Positions 1 through 9,787 of a stretch of 64,000 nt of DNA are shown here, piece after piece. Every line of letters begins with the position of its first letter. Within the stretch, counting starts at the first letter, position 1. Origin of the DNA: an uncultured Prevotella sp. (GTDB lineage: Bacteria > Bacteroidota > Bacteroidia > Bacteroidales > Bacteroidaceae); NCBI GenBank assembly GCA_937907705.1, contig CALCVP010000083.1, positions 1 to 64,000 of the forward strand, read 5' to 3'. A program made the position numbers and the translations under genes. The notes under the pieces were generated by a model. That model was not told the DNA's origin, ran no database searches, and worked only from the letters and a program-made list of their open reading frames with translations.

Positions 1-143
1 ATCTTATCAAAAGATAGTGCAAGGTGAGTAAAATGCAAAATAAAAAGAAGTGAAACGGATTTTTATTTTCATTTTCGAATCGCAGCCTATCTTATCAAAA
101 GATAGTGCAAGGTGAGTAAAATGCAAAATAAAAAGAAGTGAAA
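1..143. repeat. 55-bp direct repeat, two copies, cut by the window edge
   Basis: Positions 1-55 and 89-143 are identical over 55 bases, giving a period of 88 bp. Each copy starts with an imperfect palindrome (ATCTTATCAAAAGATA) and ends in an A-rich stretch. The first copy touches the window edge, so the array may continue to the left. The short minus-strand ORF across it only translates the repeat and is not a credible gene. It could be the end of a longer tandem array or a dispersed repeat. Confidence 0.8.
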
Positions 144-466
144 TGAGACTTTGCACGTATATATTAGATACTATCTGACTTCCACCATTAACTGCTTTCA
201 ATTAGAAAGCGATAAACTGTAATGGCAAAACAAAAGAGAAAATGACTTCTGTTTTTAACACCTTTTTACCTACGAAAGATGCAAATAAACAATATATAAG
301 TATTATTTTACCAAAAGATAATAAACAGAATAACTTTTTTTATTAACTTTGCAAACACATTCTATCAGATAGTTACTATCTGACAACATGTTGAGCTTTG
401 ACATGACAAAAAAGCCATGCGAGGCAAAATTATGGAAACAATTTTTATTCATTAACCACAGTTTTT
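144..466. other. AT-rich gene-free upstream region of the M16 protease gene
   Basis: This stretch has no credible coding sequence. It holds a candidate Bacteroidetes -7 element at 344-351 and a 5' leader of about 110 bases before the protease start codon. Confidence 0.5.
344..351 (+). promoter_or_regulatory. candidate -7 box (TAACTTTG)
   Basis: The sequence matches the Bacteroidetes -7 consensus TAnnTTTG and lies 116 bases before the M16 protease ATG. No good -33 TTTG stands at the expected 19-21 base distance, so support is partial. Confidence 0.45.
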
Positions 467-3298
467 ATGAAATTAAAACATTTGTTTGTTGCAGCAGTAC
501 TGCTCTTTTCAGCTTCTGCAACAGTAGTGGCTCAAGACATGAATCAATTTGTCTTGCCCGCTGATACAGCGGTAAGAAGCGGCAAATTGGCAAATGGTCT
601 TACCTATTACATCCGCCACAACAACTATCCGGAACATCGTGTTAACTTCTACATCGCACAGCGAGTAGGCTCTATCCAGGAGAATGACGACCAAAGAGGT
701 TTGGCCCACTTCCTGGAACACATGGCATTCAACGGTTCAGACCACTTCAAGGGCAACAACCTTATTGAGTGGCTGCGCTCTATCGGTGTAGAATTTGGCT
801 CAGATCTCAATGCTTATACAGGCATCGACCAGACCGTTTACCGCGTCTGCAATGTGCCCTCTACACGCACCAGCGCCCTCGACTCTTGCCTGCTCATCTT
901 GAAAGACTGGTCTAACGGCCTTACACTTGACCCACAAGAGATACAAAAAGAACGCGGTGTGATACATGAAGAATGGCGTTTGCGCACATCTCCTTTCATG
1001 AGAATGTTTGAACGTAATCTCGAAAAGCTCTATCCCAACAGCAAATACGGTGTTCGTATGCCTATCGGCAAGATGGAAATCGTAGACAACTTCAAGCCTA
1101 TCGTTCTTCGTAAATACTACGAGAAATGGTATCGTCCAGACAATCAAGCCATTATTATAGTAGGTGATGTAGACGTCAATCGCACTGAAGCCAAGATCAA
1201 AGAGCTGTTCAGTGGCATCAAGTTGCAGCCAAATGCAGCACAAGTAACCAGAGAACAGGTGCCAGACAACGCTCAACCTATTATTATTGTAGACAAAGAC
1301 AAAGAGCAACGCACCGATATGGCTATGCTGATGTTCAAACATGACGAGTTCCCAGACTCTATGAAGAACAACATATCATATCTTATCTATCAGTATGCCA
1401 CCAGCATGGCAACCCAAATGTTGAATGCCCGCTTCTCTGAGAAATCGCAAGAAGCCGACTGTCCATTCATTGCTGCCTCTGTAAGCGATGGCGACTACAT
1501 CTTCGCTTCTACCAAAGATGCACTCGACATAGACTTCTATCCAAAAGACGGAAAAGCCAAAGAAGCACTCGCTGCCGTAATGCGCGAAGCGCTGAGAGCA
1601 CAGAAGTTCGGCTTCACCGCTACCGAATATGCACGTGCCAAGGAAGAATACATGAGCCAACTTGAAAAGGCTTATACTAACCGCAACAAGCGCAAGAATG
1701 ACATTTTCGGTGATGCTTGCCGCGACAATTACTTGAGCAAGGAACCTCTTACACCTATCGAGTTTGAATACAACACAATGAAGCAGGTTACACCTGCTAT
1801 CCCTGTGGAAGCAATCAATCAGATGATGAAAGAGATGATCAATGAAAAAGACTCTAATCTGGTATTGTTCTATGCTTTCAACGAGAAGGAAGGACGCACC
1901 TATCCTACCGAAGCAGAACTGCTGAAGACTTTATCTGACGTTCATCATGAGAATATTACCGCATACGTAGACAATGTAAAGAATGAGCCACTCATCGCTA
2001 CACTGCCTAAAGCCGGTAAAATCAAGAAGACCCAAGAGAACGCACAGTTCGGCTATAAGACCATTACACTCTCCAACGGTGTAAAGGTAATACTGAAGAA
2101 GACTGACTATAAAGACGATGAAGTACAGATGGCAGCAACAGCCAAAGGCGGTAAATCACTGCTCGGCAACAGCGACATCGCCAACACCAAGTTCTTCGAT
2201 TACGTTATCATGTCAAGTGGCTTGGGCAACTTCAGCAGCACAGAGCTTGAAAAAGCATTGGCTGGCAAGCAGGCAAGTGTAAATATGTCTCTTACCAACT
2301 TGTCTACCTTCATATCAGGCAAGTCTACTCCTAAAGACTTGGAAACACTGTTGCAGCTCACTTACCTCAAGTTTACCGACATCAAGAAAGACGAGAAATC
2401 ATACGCAAGCTTGATGAACATGCTTGAAAATCAGCTGAAAAACAAGTCCATATCACCAGACGCTGCCATGAGTGACTCACTGCACATGACACTCAACAAC
2501 CACAATCCACGCTTTGCAAGCATGGATATCAGCGACTTGAAGAACGTTAATTACGACCGCATACTCCAGATAGCAAAGGAAAATACAGCCAATGCTGCCA
2601 ACTATACCTTCTACTTTGTAGGTAACTTTGACGAAGCCAAGCTTTTGCCTTTGATTGAACAGTACATCGGTTCACTGCCAGCAAGCAAGAAGAAGAGCAA
2701 CTGGAAGAAGATACACACTTACGCACAGGGACAGGTAGAGAACAAGTTCTTGCGCGAGATGGAAACTCCCAAGGCCAACGCTTACATGCTTTGGTACAAC
2801 AACAAGGCTCCTTACACACTTGAGAATGATGTATTGGCAGACGCAACAGGACAGATTTTAAGCATGATTTACCTCAAAGAGATTCGCGAGGAAGCCAGTG
2901 CCGCTTACTCAGCAGGTGCTTATGGCTATGCTACCTTAGGTTCAGACGTTCCTTTCACCTGCATCACAGGAGTCTGCCCAATGAAGCCGGAAAAGGCCGA
3001 CCTGGCTCTCAAGATTATGAATGAGGAAATGGTCAAGATGGGAACAACTGTTGACGCAGACATGCTTGACAAGGTAAAGAAGCTTATGCTGAAACGTGTT
3101 GACGAAAACTTGAAGACCAACGACTATTGGATGGATGTCATTACAGACTATGACCTCTATGGTGTAGACAAGATGACTAACTGCAAGAACATCATCAACA
3201 GCCTGACTCCAGCCAAAATTGCAGCGTTCGTAAAGAATGTTATCTTGACAGGCAACAGCGTGAAGGTTATCATGTTGCCTAAGACAGAAAAGAAATAA
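467..3298 (+). CDS. M16 family zinc metallopeptidase (PqqL/pitrilysin-like), exported
   Basis: This 943-residue protein begins with a signal peptide ending near residue 22 (VVAQ). The N-terminal half carries the inverted zinc motif HFLEH (residues 81-85), with the probable third ligand at Glu162 in the KERGVIHEEW segment, the spacing expected for M16 peptidases. The second half is the inactive M16-like repeat that completes the peptidase clamshell. Large two-half M16 proteins of this size are common periplasmic or envelope peptidases in Bacteroidales and degrade peptides and unfolded segments; the substrate here is unknown. The gene is monocistronic: it has its own upstream region and a rho-independent terminator directly after the stop. 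The start is the only ATG that gives an intact signal peptide. Confidence 0.93.
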   Translation: MKLKHLFVAAVLLFSASATVVAQDMNQFVLPADTAVRSGKLANGLTYYIRHNNYPEHRVNFYIAQRVGSIQENDDQRGLAHFLEHMAFNGSDHFKGNNLIEWLRSIGVEFGSDLNAYTGIDQTVYRVCNVPSTRTSALDSCLLILKDWSNGLTLDPQEIQKERGVIHEEWRLRTSPFMRMFERNLEKLYPNSKYGVRMPIGKMEIVDNFKPIVLRKYYEKWYRPDNQAIIIVGDVDVNRTEAKIKELFSGIKLQPNAAQVTREQVPDNAQPIIIVDKDKEQRTDMAMLMFKHDEFPDSMKNNISYLIYQYATSMATQMLNARFSEKSQEADCPFIAASVSDGDYIFASTKDALDIDFYPKDGKAKEALAAVMREALRAQKFGFTATEYARAKEEYMSQLEKAYTNRNKRKNDIFGDACRDNYLSKEPLTPIEFEYNTMKQVTPAIPVEAINQMMKEMINEKDSNLVLFYAFNEKEGRTYPTEAELLKTLSDVHHENITAYVDNVKNEPLIATLPKAGKIKKTQENAQFGYKTITLSNGVKVILKKTDYKDDEVQMAATAKGGKSLLGNSDIANTKFFDYVIMSSGLGNFSSTELEKALAGKQASVNMSLTNLSTFISGKSTPKDLETLLQLTYLKFTDIKKDEKSYASLMNMLENQLKNKSISPDAAMSDSLHMTLNNHNPRFASMDISDLKNVNYDRILQIAKENTANAANYTFYFVGNFDEAKLLPLIEQYIGSLPASKKKSNWKKIHTYAQGQVENKFLREMETPKANAYMLWYNNKAPYTLENDVLADATGQILSMIYLKEIREEASAAYSAGAYGYATLGSDVPFTCITGVCPMKPEKADLALKIMNEEMVKMGTTVDADMLDKVKKLMLKRVDENLKTNDYWMDVITDYDLYGVDKMTNCKNIINSLTPAKIAAFVKNVILTGNSVKVIMLPKTEKK

Positions 3299-3350
3299 GG
3301 AGTTGACAGCGTATCAGCAGCATACGCTATCAACCGCAAATAGACATCAG

Positions 3351-3386
3351 CATCCCTTGTGCCACAGCATAAGGGATGTTTTTTTT
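3351..3386 (+). terminator. rho-independent terminator of the M16 protease gene
   Basis: An eight-base-pair stem (CATCCCTT at 3351-3358 with AAGGGATG at 3371-3378) is followed by eight T residues. It lies 52 bases after the M16 stop codon. Confidence 0.85.
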
Positions 3387-3453
3387 ATAGCTGATTAAGT
3401 AGTAAAAAGCTCATAAAAGGGGTGAATATTTGTCAATCATACACTTTAAACCG

Positions 3454-3537
3454 TCCACTTTTTTATGTTTTTAAGAAATTCACAACATATTGATTATCAA
3501 CTATTTACATTTTTATACATCCACTTTCATCCACTTT
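3454..3537 (+). promoter_or_regulatory. three TCCACTTT direct repeats, candidate activator sites
   Basis: TCCACTTT occurs at 3454-3461, 3520-3527 and 3530-3537. The last two are 10 bp apart, one helical turn, and end 14 bp before the -33 box of the susC promoter, which suits an activator bound next to RNA polymerase. Bacteroidetes glycan loci are usually switched on by hybrid two-component or SusR-type activators; which protein binds here is not known. Confidence 0.45.
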
Positions 3538-3551
3538 TTTACTTTACTCCC

Positions 3552-3582
3552 TTTGATTTATTAAAATCACTTAATATCTTTG
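3552..3582 (+). promoter_or_regulatory. Bacteroidetes-type promoter of the beta-glucan locus
   Basis: A -33 TTTG (3552-3555) is separated by 19 bases from a -7 TATCTTTG (3575-3582), an exact match to TTTG-N19-TAnnTTTG. Transcription would start near 3588, leaving a leader of about 65 bases before the susC ATG. Confidence 0.75.
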
Positions 3583-3652
3583 TAGACGGATGAACACATA
3601 AATCCATCAATGAAAAATTACTAACTAACATTTACAATTAATACCTTAACAC

Positions 3653-6600
3653 ATGAAAAGCAAAGGGATATTGATTTTGTTGTTGTCATTCATCATGTCA
3701 ATAACAGCTTTTGCCCAAAAAGTCAGCTTTAAGGGCACAGTGGTAGATGCACATGGAGAGCCTGTTATCGGTGCTTCTGTGCTTGTAAAAGGCTCTGGTT
3801 CCAATGGCGCCATTACCGATTTAGACGGTAAATACACTGTTGTTGCCGACCAAGGTTCAGTACTTGTATTCTCTTATATCGGTTATAAGAAGCAAGAACT
3901 CAAAGCCGCTCAAAACATGAGAGTGGTGCTGCAAGAAGAGTCTACCACCCTTAACGACGTTGTAGTGATAGGCTATGGCGTACAGAAAAAGAGCGTTGTA
4001 ACCGCTTCCATTGCCAAAGTAGGAGCCAGCGACCTTGAAACTACAGCCCCAGTACGTATGGACAATGCGCTGAAAGGTCTGGCTGCAGGTGTTACGGTTA
4101 CCTCTGCTTCCGGTCAGCCGGGTGCTGCAGCACAAATACGCGTACGTGGTATCGGTACTGTTAACAACTCTGACCCATTGTATATCGTAGACGGTATGCC
4201 TATTGAAGGCGGTCTTGACTATGTTAACCCTAACGATATTGAGAGCATAGAAGTGCTCAAAGATGCTGCTTCCGGTGCCATCTACGGTACTCGTGCCGCC
4301 AATGGCGTGGTATTGGTAACCACTAAAAAGGGTAAGCAAGGCAACGTAAAGGTAAACTATAACTTCTCTTATGGCTGGCAAAGCGCATGGAAGCACCGCG
4401 ATATGCTGAACGCCACAGAGTATGCACTGATGATGAACGAAGGCTGGATTAACGCCGGCAGCGCACCTATTTATGATGACCCTTACAAATATGGCAAAGG
4501 CACAGACTGGCAAGACGAGGTATTCAACGACAATGCTCCAGTGTCTAACCATGACATTACCGTCAGTGGTGCATCTGACAAGGTCAACTACTTCCTCTCT
4601 ATGGGCTATTACAAACAGGAAGGTATCGTTGGAGGCAACTTTGACCGCTCCAATTATGACCGTCTGTCGCTGCGCAGCAACACCCAATACACTATCTTTG
4701 ATGAGTCAAAGAACCGCAATTGGCTCAAGAGCCTGAAGGTAAACGTCAACCTTTCTTACGCCCGTGTACACTCCAAGAGCATTGATACCAACACCACCTA
4801 TGGCAGTCCTTTAGGCAGTGCATTGGCCCTCTCGCCTATCCTTACACCGACATTGACCGGTGATGCCGCTACTGCCCAAAACAACAAATATGCTACTGTG
4901 CCTGAATACAGGCCCTTAACAGACAAGAATGGTAATCTTTACACCATTCCAGGTTCTGAATACAACGAAATGGTTAACCCACTGGCACAACTCTCTTTGC
5001 CTGGAGCCAAGAACTGGTCGCATAAGTTTGTAACCAATTTCTCTGCTGAGTTAGGCATTTGGGACGGCTTGAAATACCGCATTTCCTATGGTGCAGACAT
5101 GTCATTCTGGGGCAACGACAGCCACAGCATCATCTACTATCTGACCACCAACAACAAATCATCACGCACCAGCGCATCAAGCGAGAGCGACCGCGGCACT
5201 GTTTGGCAGCTTGAAAATGTGCTCTCTTACGACAAGGTGTTCGGAAAGCATACTGTAAATGTAGTGCTCGGACAGTCTGCCATGAAGAACACAGGCTGGA
5301 CTCTCGGTGCATCACGCAACAATTTGGTAGATGTAAACAAACCATACATTAACTTTGCATCAGGTCTTGCTGAGAATGGCGACCGCGATGGATGGGGTGG
5401 TCCAAGCAATCCACACACCCTTTCATCCCTGTTTGCACGCTTGAGCTACAACTTCGACGAGCGTTACATGCTGCAAGCTACTGTACGTAGAGACGGTTCT
5501 TCACGTTTCGGTGCCAACAACAAGTACGCTACTTTCCCCTCGTTCTCTCTCGGTTGGAATGTTACCAACGAGCAATTCATGACGAATGCGCCCTCTTGGC
5601 TCACCAATCTCAAGGTTCGCTTTAGCTGGGGTAAGAACGGTAACGAGAATATTGACGACTTCCGCTACCGTGCTTTCACCGCAAGCGGCAACAACTATAT
5701 CTTTGGTTCAGGCGAGAATGTAATCAACGGTGTAAAGCCTAATGGCCTTCCTAACAACGATATGAAGTGGGAAGAGTCAGAACAGACCGACTTCGGCCTT
5801 GACTTTGGCTTCCTCGACAACTCCCTTACCTTTACTGTTGACTACTACAAGAAGACCACCAACGGCATGTTGATGACCATGGCTATTCCTTCCTACGTAG
5901 GTGAGACAAAGCCTATCGGCAATGTCGGCAAGATGGAAAACTCAGGTTTTGAATTTGAATTAGGCTATAAGTTCAACGTAGCAGACGCTACTTTCGGCAT
6001 CAAAGCCAACGCTTCATACCTCAAGAACAAGCTGCTTGAATACGGCAACGAGTCTGGCTGGGCCAACTTGGACAGCTGGCTGAATGCCGGTACCATTACC
6101 CGCGCACAGAATGGCGAGCCTTTCCCTTACTTCTATGGTTTCAAGACAGCAGGTATTTTCCAGTCACAAGCTGAAATAGATGCCTATGTCAACAAGGAAG
6201 GCAATCTCATCCAGCCCGATGCAAAACCTGGTTATGTACGCTTTGTAGACGTCAACGGAGATGGCGTTATCACCGATGATGACTGCACAAAGATTGGCAA
6301 AGGCATGCCAGACTGGACCTTCGGCATCAACTTCAACGCTGCTTGGCGTGGCTTCGACTTCAGCATGATGTGGCAAGGCGTATCTGGTTGCGATGTGTTT
6401 GACGCTACCCGACGCACTGATATAAACTCTATCAACCTGCCATCATGGATGCTTAGCCGCTGGACTGGTCCCGGCACCTCCAACACTTACCCTATCTTTA
6501 TCATCGGCGACAAGTCCAACAACTGGAAATCTTCAGACCTCTACGTGCATGATGGCTCTTATCTGCGTCTCAAGAACATTGAGTTAGGCTACACACTGCC

Positions 6601-6790
6601 ACAGAACATCACCCGCAAAGCATTCATTTCAAAGCTCCGCTTCTATGTAGCAGCCGAAAATCTCTTTACCTTTACCAAGTATTGGGGCTCTGATCCTGAG
6701 ATTTCTTCAGGTGGAACTTCACTCGGCATCGACTACGGTGTGTATCCACAAGCACGCGCTTGGCGAGTTGGCGTTAACCTTAGCTTCTAA
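3653..6790 (+). CDS. SusC/RagA-family TonB-linked outer-membrane transporter
   Basis: This 1045-residue protein has a signal peptide (cut near FAQK), then a carboxypeptidase-D-like regulatory domain (about residues 25-100, VSFKGTVVDAHGEP to VVLQEE). A TonB-dependent plug follows, with the family hallmarks DVVVIGYG, RVRGIGTVNNSDPLYIVDG and GAIYGTRAANGVVLVTTKKG, and then a long beta-barrel ending in the aromatic tail VGVNLSF. SusC proteins import oligosaccharides across the outer membrane in complex with the SusD lipoprotein encoded 51 bases downstream. The following GH16 and two GH3 genes suggest a beta-1,3-glucan or mixed-linkage beta-glucan substrate; the transporter sequence alone cannot settle that. 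Confidence 0.96.
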   Translation: MKSKGILILLLSFIMSITAFAQKVSFKGTVVDAHGEPVIGASVLVKGSGSNGAITDLDGKYTVVADQGSVLVFSYIGYKKQELKAAQNMRVVLQEESTTLNDVVVIGYGVQKKSVVTASIAKVGASDLETTAPVRMDNALKGLAAGVTVTSASGQPGAAAQIRVRGIGTVNNSDPLYIVDGMPIEGGLDYVNPNDIESIEVLKDAASGAIYGTRAANGVVLVTTKKGKQGNVKVNYNFSYGWQSAWKHRDMLNATEYALMMNEGWINAGSAPIYDDPYKYGKGTDWQDEVFNDNAPVSNHDITVSGASDKVNYFLSMGYYKQEGIVGGNFDRSNYDRLSLRSNTQYTIFDESKNRNWLKSLKVNVNLSYARVHSKSIDTNTTYGSPLGSALALSPILTPTLTGDAATAQNNKYATVPEYRPLTDKNGNLYTIPGSEYNEMVNPLAQLSLPGAKNWSHKFVTNFSAELGIWDGLKYRISYGADMSFWGNDSHSIIYYLTTNNKSSRTSASSESDRGTVWQLENVLSYDKVFGKHTVNVVLGQSAMKNTGWTLGASRNNLVDVNKPYINFASGLAENGDRDGWGGPSNPHTLSSLFARLSYNFDERYMLQATVRRDGSSRFGANNKYATFPSFSLGWNVTNEQFMTNAPSWLTNLKVRFSWGKNGNENIDDFRYRAFTASGNNYIFGSGENVINGVKPNGLPNNDMKWEESEQTDFGLDFGFLDNSLTFTVDYYKKTTNGMLMTMAIPSYVGETKPIGNVGKMENSGFEFELGYKFNVADATFGIKANASYLKNKLLEYGNESGWANLDSWLNAGTITRAQNGEPFPYFYGFKTAGIFQSQAEIDAYVNKEGNLIQPDAKPGYVRFVDVNGDGVITDDDCTKIGKGMPDWTFGINFNAAWRGFDFSMMWQGVSGCDVFDATRRTDINSINLPSWMLSRWTGPGTSNTYPIFIIGDKSNNWKSSDLYVHDGSYLRLKNIELGYTLPQNITRKAFISKLRFYVAAENLFTFTKYWGSDPEISSGGTSLGIDYGVYPQARAWRVGVNLSF

Positions 6791-6841
6791 CTATAAGCCG
6801 ATGACAGAAACAATGTTTAATACATCTAAAATCAGAAAATC

Positions 6842-8380
6842 ATGAAAGCAAACAAAATAATAACCATAGCCATGATGGCGGCTGCCGTGATAACAACCGG
6901 CTGCAAAGACTCTTTCTTGGAACTGGAGCCGCCTACACAAAGTCCTATTGAAGAATACTACAAGTCATCAGACCATGTCTATGAAGCGCTTGTGGCAGCT
7001 TACGACCCACTGCACTGGACCGATTGGGGCAACGGAGAATACAACCCTGTCAACCTGATGAGTGATATTATGGCAGATGATATATGGGTGGGCGGTGCCA
7101 ACAAGACCGACAACCAGCCTTGGCACTTGATGATGAATTATGAAGCGCAGCCCAACAACTGCATTACAGGTCTGTGGACAGACGAGTATTCGGGTGTAAA
7201 ACGCTGCAACGATGTGCTTGAATTCATACAATGGGCTAAAGATGCAGGCAACCTTACCGCCGAACAGGAAAACTCATGGACAGCCCAAGCCCTCGTGCTC
7301 CGTGCTTATTACTACAACACACTGTGGAAATTCTGGGGCAACATACCTTTCTATACAGAGAACCTTACCTATCCTTACATCGGCAAACAGGCCAAAGCAG
7401 ACGATGTTTACACTGCTGTCATCAAAGACCTTGAAACAGCTATCAACATGAACGCACTGCCTATGCGCTGGACAGACACCGATGATGAAGCCAATGTAGG
7501 TAAAGTTTCGCAAGCCATGGCTTACATGCTTTATGCCGAAATGGTGATGTATCAGAACGATGAGTCGCGTTATGGCACTGCACTTCAATACATGCGCAAC
7601 ATTATCAATGATGCCAACTACGACCTGGTGGATGATTATCCAAGCATCTGGGCAGAGAGCGGCGAATGGAGCAAAGAGTCTATCTTTGAGATAAACTACA
7701 AAGACGACAATGCAGTTCGCTCATGGAACGGTCCTTTGGTGGCTGGCGGTACCGTCATACCTCGCCTCATCAGCCCTAACAACTTTGTGGATACCAGCAA
7801 CAGCGGACTGGATGTAGGCTGGGGTTTCTGCCCTGTTCGCAAAGAGACTTACGACCGCTATCAGGAGGGCGACACCCGTCGCGACATTACTGCTTTCGAT
7901 GTCAGACCTCTCGGAACCTACGATGCACGTTATGAAGACACAGGCTATTTTCTCGGCAAGTATATCGCTTACAAAGAGAACAACAAAGACCAGAAAGCTG
8001 ATGCCGACCTGAACTTCAACAATAACCTGCGCATTTACCGCTATGCAGAGACCTTGCTCAATGCCGCAGAGCTTATTCTGCGCACCAACGGAGATAGCAA
8101 CGAGGCTTACACTTACCTCAACAAGGTACACCACCGCGCCGGACTCGTACAGAGCGTCAATGCCACCATTGACAATATCATTGCTGAAAGGCAGTTGGAG
8201 TTTGTGGGCGAAGGCAAACGCTATTGGGACCTTATCCGAACAGGAAAAGCTGCTACCACACTCGTTCCCGACCAATATGGCTACCGCACCAACACTTGGA
8301 ACCAAAGCAAGAAGTATCTGCCTATTCCACAAAAGGAGATTGACGCTTCTCAAGGAACACTCGAACAAAACAATTACTAA
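6842..8380 (+). CDS. SusD/RagB-family nutrient-binding lipoprotein
   Basis: This 512-residue lipoprotein has the lipobox ITTGC (Cys21) and the typical SusD start (SFLELEPPTQSPIEEYYKSS). The helical TPR-like core carries the family signatures near residue 100 (YSGVKRCNDVLEF) and near the C-terminus (IIAERQLEFVGEGKRYWDLIRTG at about 443-465, ending KKYLPIPQKEID). It forms the lid over the SusC barrel at the cell surface and binds the glycan. It sits between susC and the glycan-binding lipoprotein with gaps of 51 and 19 bases, so the three are almost certainly one transcript. Confidence 0.96.
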   Translation: MKANKIITIAMMAAAVITTGCKDSFLELEPPTQSPIEEYYKSSDHVYEALVAAYDPLHWTDWGNGEYNPVNLMSDIMADDIWVGGANKTDNQPWHLMMNYEAQPNNCITGLWTDEYSGVKRCNDVLEFIQWAKDAGNLTAEQENSWTAQALVLRAYYYNTLWKFWGNIPFYTENLTYPYIGKQAKADDVYTAVIKDLETAINMNALPMRWTDTDDEANVGKVSQAMAYMLYAEMVMYQNDESRYGTALQYMRNIINDANYDLVDDYPSIWAESGEWSKESIFEINYKDDNAVRSWNGPLVAGGTVIPRLISPNNFVDTSNSGLDVGWGFCPVRKETYDRYQEGDTRRDITAFDVRPLGTYDARYEDTGYFLGKYIAYKENNKDQKADADLNFNNNLRIYRYAETLLNAAELILRTNGDSNEAYTYLNKVHHRAGLVQSVNATIDNIIAERQLEFVGEGKRYWDLIRTGKAATTLVPDQYGYRTNTWNQSKKYLPIPQKEIDASQGTLEQNNY

Positions 8381-8399
8381 CCTTTAAACGTATCTTACA

Positions 8400-9776
8400 A
8401 TGAAAAATATATTTAAGCTGATGGGCGGTGCCATGATAGTGGCTTTGGCCTTTACGGCCTGCTCGCCCGAAGAATTTGAAGGTCCGAACCAAGCAGGATT
8501 ACCTAAAGCAGCTGATTATGAAAGCAACGTTCATGTGGATGTTGACCAAAGCACGAACATTGCAACATTTTCTTTTGATGCCGTTAATGGTGTAACGCCA
8601 GTATGGATTTTAGATGGAAGCATATACAACTCTGATTATACATTCAATAAATATTATCGTAAAGCCGGCGATTATTCTGTTGACTTTAAAGTAAAAAATG
8701 CTAACGGAATCAGTGACGGAATGTTAACCAAGACATTCCACATAGATAAAACAAAAATGAATGGCTTTGGAGGTTATGTATATGACACAGATTTTAACTT
8801 GTGGAAAAAGGCCAATGTAGGCACGCCGGCTTTCTATTATGCACCAGGATGGAGTCAAATTTCTAATCCTACATATACTTTTAACAATGGTGATTTTACT
8901 GTACAACTACCTGAAGCCACAACAGATAGATGGCAGGCACAAATGCTAATACCAACAGATATTAATACATCATCAGCAAGCAACTATGATTTTTCTGTGA
9001 TTTTAACATCAAAGAAAGGAACAAAAGGAGTCATGGTCAAACTTGTTGACCCCAATGATGACAACATTTATTATTGTGCAGAAGAAGTTTCTCTTGATGC
9101 AGGAGAACCAAAATGTTTCTATATGAGCAACATGCCAGGCCTTGATATCAACAATTTAAAATTCGTGTTTGATTTTGGCGGAAATGCCGCTAATGATGAA
9201 ATCAACATAGAAAGCATTGTCTTTAAAAATCATGCAGATGATGATGGCACTGTTGTTCCAGAAAAGCCAACAGAGCAAGAACCTATATGGGCTAGTGAAA
9301 ATAGCGAAGAAAACCTTTGGTATAACTGTACGTTCAATAACTCTTACTATTATGCGCCTAATTGGTCGCAAATTGCTGACCCCACAGTACGAGTAAATGA
9401 CCATGAATACTCATTTGCTTTACCTACCGCAACCTCAGATCAGTGGCAAGCACAAGTATTCTTTAATACGGACATCGCGACGGACGCTACCACACCTTAT
9501 GATTTCTCCATAACATTAAATTCATCTACTGACATTAAAAATGTTACAGTAAAGCTCTGCCAAAGTGATGAGAATGGAGTATCTCATGGTGATAATTACT
9601 ACTTTGTTAAACAAGTAAATCTTTCTGCTGACAGTGATACCAAAGTATGGGTAGCTAACACTTTACCAGCTATAGGCGATATGCATGCGGTCTCATTAGT
9701 ACTTGATTTCGGCGGTAATCCTGATAACACAAATATAAAAGTTAGTAAGATTATCATGCAAAAGCATAGAAATTGA
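8400..9776 (+). CDS. surface glycan-binding lipoprotein with duplicated C-terminal domain
   Basis: This 458-residue lipoprotein (lipobox ALAFTACS, Cys20) occupies the slot after susD where surface glycan-binding proteins (SGBPs) are found. After the anchor comes a PKD-like beta-sandwich (about residues 35-115, ending GMLTKTFHIDK). Two homologous modules of about 140-150 residues follow. Module 1 starts at FYYAPGWSQISNPTY and module 2 at YYYAPNWSQIADPTV; both contain RWQAQ/QWQAQ, YDFS and VFDFGGN/VLDFGGN and resemble CBM4/CBM9-type jelly rolls. No catalytic signature is seen. The likely role is holding beta-glucan at the surface for the GH16 enzyme and SusCD. The reading frame looks more A+T-rich than susC and susD. 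Fold assignments are by pattern only. Confidence 0.85.
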   Translation: MKNIFKLMGGAMIVALAFTACSPEEFEGPNQAGLPKAADYESNVHVDVDQSTNIATFSFDAVNGVTPVWILDGSIYNSDYTFNKYYRKAGDYSVDFKVKNANGISDGMLTKTFHIDKTKMNGFGGYVYDTDFNLWKKANVGTPAFYYAPGWSQISNPTYTFNNGDFTVQLPEATTDRWQAQMLIPTDINTSSASNYDFSVILTSKKGTKGVMVKLVDPNDDNIYYCAEEVSLDAGEPKCFYMSNMPGLDINNLKFVFDFGGNAANDEINIESIVFKNHADDDGTVVPEKPTEQEPIWASENSEENLWYNCTFNNSYYYAPNWSQIADPTVRVNDHEYSFALPTATSDQWQAQVFFNTDIATDATTPYDFSITLNSSTDIKNVTVKLCQSDENGVSHGDNYYFVKQVNLSADSDTKVWVANTLPAIGDMHAVSLVLDFGGNPDNTNIKVSKIIMQKHRN

Positions 9777-9787
9777 CAATCATACAT

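Larger units (their letters stand above)
3299..3652. other. intergenic control region between M16 protease and susC
   Basis: The first 90 bases hold two hairpins: a small one at 3308-3328 and the T-tailed terminator at 3351-3386. The rest is AT-rich and carries three TCCACTTT direct repeats followed by a consensus promoter for the beta-glucan locus. No coding sequence is visible. Confidence 0.6.

Noticed and set aside
7..201. Minus-strand 64-codon ORF at the left edge
   Set aside because: It is only a translation of the 55-bp direct repeat and shows the same peptide segment twice; no start context or homology-like features.
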